From Bacteroidota bacterium (GTDB lineage: Bacteria; Bacteroidota; Ignavibacteria; UBA10030), in NCBI GenBank assembly GCA_025454835.1, contig JALONQ010000008.1, forward strand, positions 62,001 through 126,000: 64,000 nt of DNA, read 5' to 3'. Numbering within the stretch: position 1 is the stretch's first letter; each line of letters begins with the position of its first letter. Positions 25,713 to 32,952 of this stretch are shown here, piece after piece. The notes under the pieces were generated by a model. It was not told the origin of the DNA, made no database searches, and saw only the letters and a program-made list of their open reading frames with translations. The translations under genes and the position numbers were made by a program.

Positions 25713-27779
25713 ATGAAAGCCGACGACCCACGTTCGAAGGACGACCGCTCGGGACGACGTTTGGCAGCCATCATGTTCACCGACATGGTGGGCTACAGTT
25801 CGCTGTCCCAGCGGAATGAGGCCCTCGCGCTCCGTCTGTTGGAAGAGCATCGCTCGATCGTCCGTCCCCTCGTCTCGAGCCATCTCGGACGCGAGATCAA
25901 GACGATCGGCGACGCCTTCCTTGTGGAGTTCGAAAGCGCGCTCGACGCGGTCCGATGCGCCGTCGACATCCAGCGTGCGTTCCATCGCCTCAACGTATCG
26001 CGTCCGGATGCTGAGAGAATTCAGCTGCGGATCGGCCTGCACGTGGGCGACGTGGAGCATCGCGAACACGACGTCTACGGAGACGGAGTCAACATCGCTG
26101 CCCGCCTTGAGCCCCTCGCACGTCCCGGAGGGATCTGTCTCTCTGAGGATGTCGCCCGCCAGGTTCAGAACAAGATCGATCACAGGATGGTCCCGCTCGG
26201 GACCGGGGACCTCAAGAACATCAGCCTGCCCGTTCGCCTGTATTCTCTACAGCTTCCCTGGGAAAAGGGACCAGGCTGGCTGAGCAGGACGCCCAGGAGA
26301 ATGGTTCGCCGCTCGATGCTTGTCCTGTCGGCTTTTCTTCTGACGGCGGCCGCGATCTGGTTCATGCTCGATCCTAATGGCACGACGTCCTCCATCCGCC
26401 GTATCGCCGTATTGCCCCTCGAAGACCTCAGCCCTGGCAGCACGGAGGCCTACTTCACTGACGGCATCACCGAGGAGCTGATCTCCAAACTCGCCCATAT
26501 CAGCGGACTCGATGTCATCGCTCATACATCGTCGATGCGCTACCGTCAAGCAGCTCTCGATGTCGGAATCGTCCGCCGGGAGTTGAACGCCGGTACGGTC
26601 CTCGGTGGCAGCGTGCGCCCGGCCGGCAACCGCGCGCGCATCGTCGTCCATCTCATCGACGCCACAAGCGGACAGGTCGTCTGGACCGACGAGTACGACC
26701 GGGAATTGCGGGACATTCTCGCCGTGCAGAATGACGTCGCCCTGCGGGTGTCGGAGGCGCTTAAAGTTCAGCTGCTCGACGCCGAGCGCGTCCGGCTTGA
26801 GCACCGCGGAACGGAATCGCCGGCAGCGCACCGCCTCGTGCTCCTCGCTCGTCATCATCTCCATCGGCGAACGACCGAGGACGTTCAGAAGGCCGGCGCA
26901 TATTTCGCCCAGGCGACCGAGGTCGATCCGCGGTATGTTGACGCATGGGTCGGCTTGGCTGAGTGCCACATCCTGTTCGCCGGAGCGGGATACGGCAATG
27001 TTCCCCGAGAGCGCGCCGTCGCCGAAGCCCGCGCAGCCGTTAAGAAGGCGCTCGAGCTCCATCCGCACTCTCCGGATGCGCTCGCCGTCCTCGCCTGCTT
27101 GCAGTACCGGTTGGACTGGAACTGGGCCGCCGCCGATACCTCCTTTGCAACCGCCGTCTCCTGGAAACCGGGCGATGCCCGTCTCCATGAATGGCGGGGT
27201 TTGTTCCTGGCGCTTCGGGGCGACACACGTGCCGGCGTCGTCGAGATGGAGCGGGCGTTGGCGCTTGACCCGCGGTCTCCGAGCATGGGCACCGGGCTCG
27301 GTCGCTTGCTCTCCTTCGACGGACAGGATGAACGGGCGATCAGGCACCTCCAGCAGGTCGTCAGGGAGCATCCTCAATACGCCGAGGCCCATTGTGCTCT
27401 CGGTCTGGCCTACGGCTACGCGGGCCGGACGGCCGAATCGATCGCCTCGCTCGAACGCGCGGTGTCATTGTCCGATCGCCGGCCCGTGATCCTCGCCAAC
27501 CTCGGCTATACGCTCGCCCGCGCCGGCCGACGACCCGAGGCGCTCGCCATTCTGAGTGAGCTCGACAGTCTTTCCCGCATTCGTCCCATCTCTCCATGGG
27601 TGCGCAGTATGGTGCATTTCGGACTCGGCGAGATCGATCGCGGACTCGATCTGATGCAGGAATCGCTCGATCAGGGTGAGGGTCTGCTTGCCTATGTCAA
27701 GGTCGAGCCGATGCCGCCCGAGGTTCGCAGCCACCCGAGATTTCAGGAGATGATCCGTCAGATCGGACTCCAGCCATGA
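25713..27779 (+). CDS. Adenylate cyclase with TolB-like and TPR domains
   Basis: A 688-residue protein. The N-terminal class III cyclase domain (about 15-175) has metal Asp residues in MFTDMVGYSSL and the loop EIKTIGDAFLVEF, plus YGDGVNIAARLEP with the purine-specifying Asp and the catalytic Asn and Arg, as in true adenylate cyclases. One membrane helix follows (about 200-220, VLSAFLLTAAAIWFML). Next comes an AcyC/TolB-like domain (IRRIAVLPLEDLS, YFTDGITEELISKL), then TPR-type repeats to the C-terminus. ATG 25713 was chosen over GTG 25686. Its stop overlaps the next gene by ATGA. Confidence 0.9.
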   Translation: MKADDPRSKDDRSGRRLAAIMFTDMVGYSSLSQRNEALALRLLEEHRSIVRPLVSSHLGREIKTIGDAFLVEFESALDAVRCAVDIQRAFHRLNVSRPDAERIQLRIGLHVGDVEHREHDVYGDGVNIAARLEPLARPGGICLSEDVARQVQNKIDHRMVPLGTGDLKNISLPVRLYSLQLPWEKGPGWLSRTPRRMVRRSMLVLSAFLLTAAAIWFMLDPNGTTSSIRRIAVLPLEDLSPGSTEAYFTDGITEELISKLAHISGLDVIAHTSSMRYRQAALDVGIVRRELNAGTVLGGSVRPAGNRARIVVHLIDATSGQVVWTDEYDRELRDILAVQNDVALRVSEALKVQLLDAERVRLEHRGTESPAAHRLVLLARHHLHRRTTEDVQKAGAYFAQATEVDPRYVDAWVGLAECHILFAGAGYGNVPRERAVAEARAAVKKALELHPHSPDALAVLACLQYRLDWNWAAADTSFATAVSWKPGDARLHEWRGLFLALRGDTRAGVVEMERALALDPRSPSMGTGLGRLLSFDGQDERAIRHLQQVVREHPQYAEAHCALGLAYGYAGRTAESIASLERAVSLSDRRPVILANLGYTLARAGRRPEALAILSELDSLSRIRPISPWVRSMVHFGLGEIDRGLDLMQESLDQGEGLLAYVKVEPMPPEVRSHPRFQEMIRQIGLQP

Positions 27780-28693
27780 ACATGACCCGCTCCTGGTGGT
27801 TCCCCGTCGTCTGCGGCCTCGCATTTGTTCCCTCATTGCTGGCCGCTCAAAGTGAACTTGCATCATCGTTGCGCGAAGCATCTCACAAGGTGCGTGGCAC
27901 CGTCGGCATCTACGTTCGCCACCTCCGCACGGGCGAGACGTTCGCCATCAACGCCGACACGCTCTTCCCCACCGCCAGCATGGTCAAGGTGCCGATCTTG
28001 TGCGGCGTGTTCGACAAGATCGAAAAGGAAGAACTCGACTATCATGCCGAGATGATCTACCGCGATTCTCTTCTCTACGCGGGCGTCGACATCCTCGGGT
28101 CGTTTAGCGACAGCTCGAAGATCACCCTGAGCAAGTTGGCGATGCTCATGATCGCCACCAGCGACAACACGGCGAGTCTCTGGCTGCAGTTCCTGGCGGG
28201 TACGGGCACGACGATCAACTCGTGGATGGAACGGAACGGCTACATGCACACGCGCGTCAATTCACGCACGCCCGGGCGCGAGGCGATGCGGTCGCGCTTC
28301 GGCTGGGGCGTTACGACACCGCGGGAGATGGCCAATCTGCTCGTTCAGATCCGCGAGGGGCGCGCCGTCAGCCCCGGAGCCAGCGACGAGATGTACCGCG
28401 TGCTCAGCAATATTTACTGGAGCGGCGAAGCGCTGTCCGAGATCCCGCCCACGATCAACGTAGCCTCGAAGCAGGGTGCCGTGGACCGTTCACGATCCGA
28501 AGTCGTGCTCGTGAACGCCCCGCACGGCGACTACGTTTTCTGCGTCATCACGAAGGACCAGGATGATACCAGCTGGGTCCACGACAACGAAGGCTACGTC
28601 CTGATCAGGACCGTTTCCCGGCTCTTATGGAACCACTTTGAGCCCGATTTCGGCTGGAAACCCGTTCACGGGCACGAGAAATGGGCGAAGTAG
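27776..28693 (+). CDS. Secreted beta-lactamase-fold serine hydrolase
   Basis: A 305-residue protein with a signal peptide (WWFPVVCGLAFVPSLLAA). The active-site elements of the class A beta-lactamase/PBP fold are present: SxxK in TASMVKVPI, SDN in TSDNTASLW, and KxG as SKQGAVD. The omega-loop Glu may be in TPGREAM, but the usual ExxLN is not seen. It is therefore a penicillin-recognising-fold hydrolase of unknown substrate rather than a proven resistance gene. It overlaps the cyclase gene by 4 nt, so the two are translationally coupled. Confidence 0.85.
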   Translation: MNMTRSWWFPVVCGLAFVPSLLAAQSELASSLREASHKVRGTVGIYVRHLRTGETFAINADTLFPTASMVKVPILCGVFDKIEKEELDYHAEMIYRDSLLYAGVDILGSFSDSSKITLSKLAMLMIATSDNTASLWLQFLAGTGTTINSWMERNGYMHTRVNSRTPGREAMRSRFGWGVTTPREMANLLVQIREGRAVSPGASDEMYRVLSNIYWSGEALSEIPPTINVASKQGAVDRSRSEVVLVNAPHGDYVFCVITKDQDDTSWVHDNEGYVLIRTVSRLLWNHFEPDFGWKPVHGHEKWAK

Positions 28694-28719
28694 CCGGGGA
28701 CGACGAGAAAGCAAGGACA

Positions 28720-28802
28720 TTAACCACAGAGATCACAAAGAACACAAAGACCCTGGAAAACGTCGTTTCCCGATCTCTGTGTTCTTTGTGCTCTTTGTGG
28801 CC
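28720..28802. repeat. Intergenic inverted repeat (CACAGAG/CTTTGTG words)
   Basis: The left arm (28720-28750) has AACCACAGAGATCACAAAGA and the right arm (28774-28802) has GTTCTTTGTGCTCTTTGTGG. Loop about 23 nt. It is nearly the same text as the repeat at 24213. Confidence 0.85.
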
Positions 28803-28858
28803 ACCACAATCCTTAGTACATTGAACCGCTTCCATCACCCCATTCCAAAGGGAATCTC

Positions 28859-31015
28859 ATGAAACGCTTCTCGCATGTGTTCATCGTCCTGCTGATGGCT
28901 TCGCTGGTCCTGGCCGGATGTGCCACCCAGCAAGCGGTCAAGCAGGAGGTCGCCCAAGCCGTCGACGTCTCCAACGTCAAGGCCGGCAAGTTCGACGCCG
29001 GTCGGATGTGGACCTTCGACTGGCCCCCGGTCGACTATTTTGCCCAAACGTACAAGTTCAACCCCACCAAAGAGTGGTTCGAGAAGGCCCGCTTGGCCTC
29101 CCTCCGCCTCCCGGGTTGCACGGCGTCGTTCGTGTCTGAGGACGGCCTCGTGATGACGAATCACCATTGCGCCCGCGGCTCGCTGGATGCCGTCAACAAA
29201 GAAGGCGAAGACCTCGGCACGAACGGCTTCTGGGCACCCACGCTCGCCGACGAGCGGAAGATCCCGAACTACTACATCGACCAGCTCATCGTCATCGACG
29301 ACGTGACGGCCGAAGTGCAGCAGGCGTTCGACAGCGGCGCGACCGACGATGAGAAGGTCCAGAAGCGCAGCGCCAAGATGATGGAGATCCAGCAGCGCTT
29401 TGCCGCGAAATACAGGGAATCGACGAAGGATTCGATGGTGTTCAGCGTCGTGACGTTCTTCAACGGCGGACGGTACTCGCTCTATGGGTACAAGCGCTAC
29501 ACCGACATCCGAATGGTCTTCGCGCCCGAGACACAGATCGCGTTCTTCGGCGGTGACCCGGACAATTTCACCTACCCGAGGTACGATGTCGACGTGTCGT
29601 TCTATCGCGTGTACGAGAGCGACAAGCCGCTGAAGACGACGAACTTCTTCAAGTGGTCGGTCGAAGGAGCGAAGGAAGGGAACGCCGTGTTCGTCATCGG
29701 CAACCCCGGAACGACGAACCGTCTGCTCACCGTGTCGCAGCTGGAATTCAACCGCGACTACCGGTACGCCTACCAGCTCGACTTCCTGAACGCGATGGTG
29801 CCGATCTACGCCGCCTACATCGAACAGCACCCCGACAAGCGGATGCAGTATCAGACGCAGCTGTTCGGTCTCCAGAATTCACAAAAGGCGATCGGTGGCT
29901 ACCTCAGCGGCCACAAGGACCCCGTCATCATGGCCAAGAAGAAGGACTTCGAGAAGACCTTCCGCACGGCCGTCATGGCACGACCGGAGCTTGCGACGAA
30001 GTACGGCATGGTGTGGGATGAGATCGCATCATACCAGCCGACCAAGTCAGCAATGTTCTACGAATTGAATGCGTACCAGTGGCGTGGACGATCGGCCTAC
30101 TTCGCCATCGCCGCCGATCTGGTGGACTACGCCACGCAGATGAAGCTTCCGGAGGCTGAGCGTTCGCCGCGGTTCCGTGGGCCCGGACTCGCGCGCTTCA
30201 AGGCAGGCGCCGTTCCTGCGTCCGTCGATGCCAGCCTCCAGAAGGAACTGCTCGCCTATCAGCTCGGCATCATTGGCCGTGACCTCTCGGGCAAGAACCC
30301 GACCGTGGCCGGCCTCATGAACGGTGAGACGCCTGCCGTCGCAGCCGCCCGCCTGAGCGGAGCCACGATCGTCACCGACAAGGAAAAGGTCTCTGCGCTG
30401 CTCGCCGGTTCGCCCGACGATATCCTCGGCTCGGCCGACCCGATCCTCGGCTTCGTGGCCAAGAACGCCGATGCGGTGTCGAAGCTGCAGAAGCAGTGGA
30501 CCGACATCAATGCGAAGGAAGGCGCCCGGGTTCAGCTGCTCGGCAAGGCGTTATATGAAGTGTATGGAACGACGATCCCGCCCGATGCGAACTTCAACCT
30601 GCGCATCGCCGACGGCGTCGTGAAGGGCTACAACTACAACGGCACCATCGCGCCTCCGACGACGACGTTCTACGGGATGTACGACCGGTACTACTCGCAT
30701 CGGAAGCCCGACTGGGACCTCCCGGCCAAGTGGCTCAACCCGCCCCCGTCGTTCGACATGAGCACACCGCTGAACTTTGTGTCGACGAACGACATTATCG
30801 GCGGCAACTCGGGTTCGGCCGTCATCAACTTGAATCATGAAGTGGTCGGGCTCGTTTTCGACGGCAACATCGAGAGCCTGCCGGGCAACATCATCTTCGA
30901 TGAAGTGGTGAACCGCGCGGTGTCCGTGCAGTCCGCCGGCATCCTCGAGGCGGTCGAGGACATCTACAAAGCCGATCGCCTGGCGAAGGAACTCCGGACA
31001 TCGAAGGTGCCGTAG
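28859..31015 (+). CDS. S46 family dipeptidyl-peptidase lipoprotein (DPP7-type)
   Basis: A 718-residue trypsin-fold peptidase that removes N-terminal dipeptides. The N-terminus is a lipoprotein signal (VLLMASLVLAGC), so it is probably anchored to the outer membrane. The catalytic His is in VMTNHHCARG, the Asp in GGDPDNFTYPRYDVD and the Ser (about residue 651) in IIGGNSGSAVIN. The S1-pocket position in LVFDGNIESL is Gly, as in DPP7 (hydrophobic P1), not the Arg of DPP11. S46 enzymes are characteristic of asaccharolytic Bacteroidota relatives. A 25-bp tandem repeat and a terminator follow. Confidence 0.94.
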   Translation: MKRFSHVFIVLLMASLVLAGCATQQAVKQEVAQAVDVSNVKAGKFDAGRMWTFDWPPVDYFAQTYKFNPTKEWFEKARLASLRLPGCTASFVSEDGLVMTNHHCARGSLDAVNKEGEDLGTNGFWAPTLADERKIPNYYIDQLIVIDDVTAEVQQAFDSGATDDEKVQKRSAKMMEIQQRFAAKYRESTKDSMVFSVVTFFNGGRYSLYGYKRYTDIRMVFAPETQIAFFGGDPDNFTYPRYDVDVSFYRVYESDKPLKTTNFFKWSVEGAKEGNAVFVIGNPGTTNRLLTVSQLEFNRDYRYAYQLDFLNAMVPIYAAYIEQHPDKRMQYQTQLFGLQNSQKAIGGYLSGHKDPVIMAKKKDFEKTFRTAVMARPELATKYGMVWDEIASYQPTKSAMFYELNAYQWRGRSAYFAIAADLVDYATQMKLPEAERSPRFRGPGLARFKAGAVPASVDASLQKELLAYQLGIIGRDLSGKNPTVAGLMNGETPAVAAARLSGATIVTDKEKVSALLAGSPDDILGSADPILGFVAKNADAVSKLQKQWTDINAKEGARVQLLGKALYEVYGTTIPPDANFNLRIADGVVKGYNYNGTIAPPTTTFYGMYDRYYSHRKPDWDLPAKWLNPPPSFDMSTPLNFVSTNDIIGGNSGSAVINLNHEVVGLVFDGNIESLPGNIIFDEVVNRAVSVQSAGILEAVEDIYKADRLAKELRTSKVP

Positions 31016-31020
31016 GTCCA

Positions 31021-31086
31021 GTCCTCGACCGGACCATCAGGGGTAGTCCTCGACCGGACCATCAGGGGTAGTCCTCGACCGGACCG
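31021..31086. repeat. 25-bp tandem repeat, 2.6 copies
   Basis: Units at 31021-31045 and 31046-31070 are identical (GTCCTCGACCGGACC followed by ATCAGGGGTA). A third partial unit runs to 31086. Each unit contains GGTCC/GGACC-type short inverted words. It sits directly after the S46 stop codon. Confidence 0.9.
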
Positions 31087-31148
31087 AGCTTGGGGGTCCT
31101 TGACCCAATGATCGAAGACGATCGAAGGAAGTGAAGACAGAAACGCGA

Positions 31149-31175
31149 GAGCCACAGGGGTTGTCCCTGTGGCTC
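31149..31175 (+). terminator. Rho-independent terminator after the S46 peptidase
   Basis: An 11-bp perfect stem GAGCCACAGGG / CCCTGTGGCTC with a 5-nt loop, followed by TTGTG. It lies between the S46 gene and the convergent VOC gene. Confidence 0.8.
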
Positions 31176-31304
31176 TTGTGCGTACAGCGGGAACGCTGAT
31201 CAACGCCGAAAAGGGGGATGGTCGCTGATTTGAATGATCTTGTGATCAGTGATCATCTGTGCATTTCAGTGTCATCTGTGTTCCCGCTTCTGGAGGTTCC
31301 AACC

Positions 31305-31664
31305 TCACCCCTCCGACCAAACCGCCAGTTCATTCCCTCCCGGGTCGGTGAAGTGGAACCTCTTGCCTCCGGGAAACTCGAAGATATCGCGAGTGATGAC
31401 GCCTCCCGCCTTGAGCACAGCCGTCTTCGCCTCCTCCACGTTCTTCACATGCACCACCGGCAACGGATGGCGTGAATTGTGATCCGTACCCGCCGTGATG
31501 CCGCTCGCGATGCCGCTGTCATGCGTGTCGCTGTAATCCGGCCCCCATTCCCGATACTCCCACCCGAAGACCCCGAAGTAGAACACCCGCATCGCTCCGT
31601 AGGCGCTCATATCTGGTGCCGGAAGCTCGACATAATCGATGACAGACTTCTGGTTCTCGGACAT
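31305..31664 (-). CDS. VOC (glyoxalase/bleomycin-resistance fold) family protein
   Basis: A 119-residue single VOC domain: VIDYVELPAPDM, VFYFGVFGWEYREWG, HPLPVVHVKNVEEAKTAVL and a C-terminal FHFTDPGGNELAVWSE, the usual beta-alpha-beta-beta-beta repeats with a terminal metal-type Glu. The function is unassigned; enzymes or binding proteins of this fold act on small molecules. MSENQKSVIDYV (31664) was chosen as start. The longer frame to 31793 is repeat-derived. Confidence 0.85.
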   Translation of the reverse strand: MSENQKSVIDYVELPAPDMSAYGAMRVFYFGVFGWEYREWGPDYSDTHDSGIASGITAGTDHNSRHPLPVVHVKNVEEAKTAVLKAGGVITRDIFEFPGGKRFHFTDPGGNELAVWSEG

Positions 31665-31789
31665 GGCGGTTCCTGCTGATGTTCTTGTCTGACATTTCGA
31701 AATCGACAATCTTGCCCCGAGCGGAGCCGCGAGCGAGGTCCTTCTTGGCCGAGTCGAGCGGCGAAGTCGAGGGGCCGAGATCCGCAATC

Positions 31790-32740
31790 TCATTTGTTCT
31801 CCCTCACGACCTTCTCCAACACCTCCACCTCACCCTTGTCTCCGTCCACCCGCACGCGCACCCCGAGCGGCAGCGTGAACTTCTGCGGAATGTGCCCGAA
31901 CATCATGTCCTTGAGGACCGGTCCATGAATGGCCGAAACGTAGTCTTCCAGCACCTGGTCGATGCTCAGGAAGGGCTTCGTCGGGTCGCTCGGGACGCAG
32001 TCGGTGAATTGCCCGTAGAGGACGGCCGCCGCGTCGTGTAACGCACCGGCATTCTTCAGTTGTGCCAGCATGCGATCGACCCGATGGGGCGCTTCATCCA
32101 CGTCTTCAATCGCCATCACCGTTCCGTGTAGCGCCGGTAAGTATTGCGTACCGATGAGACATTGCAGCAACGACAAGTTGCCCCCGATAAGCGTTCCTTC
32201 CGCCGTCCCACCACGCAGCACCCGGACCGGATGGTCCGTCGGGTTCCGGAGAACGATGCGTTCGGAGATCCCTTCCACCATGTCCCAGAAGTGGCTCTCC
32301 GTAAAGGGATCGATCTCTTTCCACATCTCCACGCCTGCCATCGGTCCAGAGAACGTCACCATCGTTGTCCGGGCAAAGATCGCGAGCTGCAACGCGGTCA
32401 GGTCTGAGTAGCCGACGAAGACCTTGGGATCACGTCTCAGGGCGCCGTAGTCGACGCCGTCGAGGATCCGCGGCGTGCCGTAACCTCCGCGGATGGCGAA
32501 GATGCCGCGCACATCCGGGTTGCGGATGAATTCGTTCAGGTCCTCGAGCCGCGCGTCATCAGTACCGGCCAGGTAGCCGTGCACGTCGGTCACATGCTTG
32601 CCGACGACGACGCGGTATCCTCGTCGTTCGAGATACGCGACGCCACCGTTGATGCGTTCCTGGTTGGGCGGCGTCGAAGCCGGAGCGATGAGGGCGATCA
32701 GGTCGCCGGGACGCAAGCGGGGAGGAAGGATGGGATGCAT
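31790..32740 (-). CDS. LD-carboxypeptidase (S66 family)
   Basis: A 316-residue muropeptide LD-carboxypeptidase. The nucleophile Ser is in FVGYSDLTALQ, the Glu in MAIEDVDEAPHR and the His in FGHIPQKFTLPLG. The N-terminal RPGDLIALIAPAS is a family hallmark. It has no signal peptide, so it is probably cytoplasmic and acts in murein tetrapeptide recycling (LdcA-like). The start MHPILPPRLRPGD (32740) was chosen because upstream codons derive from a repeat. Confidence 0.92.
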   Translation of the reverse strand: MHPILPPRLRPGDLIALIAPASTPPNQERINGGVAYLERRGYRVVVGKHVTDVHGYLAGTDDARLEDLNEFIRNPDVRGIFAIRGGYGTPRILDGVDYGALRRDPKVFVGYSDLTALQLAIFARTTMVTFSGPMAGVEMWKEIDPFTESHFWDMVEGISERIVLRNPTDHPVRVLRGGTAEGTLIGGNLSLLQCLIGTQYLPALHGTVMAIEDVDEAPHRVDRMLAQLKNAGALHDAAAVLYGQFTDCVPSDPTKPFLSIDQVLEDYVSAIHGPVLKDMMFGHIPQKFTLPLGVRVRVDGDKGEVEVLEKVVRENK

Positions 32741-32788
32741 GGCGGTGCGGGAGTTCTTGTGTGGATCTGCGTGCACGAGTTCTCGGCT

Positions 32789-32952
32789 GCAAACATTCCA
32801 AATGTCCAAACATTCCAGATTCCAAACAAATGGCAAGACCGCCAGATCTCCCAATGGGGTGGCTCGCAGTGAGGATCTCTGTCAGCGGTTTGGATGTCTG
32901 GCGGTTTGGAGCTCTGTTTGGAGTTTTGAATGTCTGGACATTTGGCATGTTT
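32789..32952. repeat. Imperfect palindrome of CCAAAC/GTTTGG words overlapping the polB 3' end
   Basis: The left arm has AACATTCCAAATGTCCAAAC (32790-32809) and GACCGCCAGATC. The right arm has GATGTCTGGCGGTTTGGAG and AATGTCTGGACATTTGG. The arms are complementary in stretches. The last 20 or so codons of the PolB gene are translated from the right arm, so the repeat supplies the C-terminus and stop. Confidence 0.75.

Noticed and set aside
27776-28693. Beta-lactamase resistance gene
   Set aside because: SxxK, SDN and KxG are present, but the ExxLN omega-loop motif of class A enzymes is not recognisable, and the context is a signalling gene, so only the fold is claimed.
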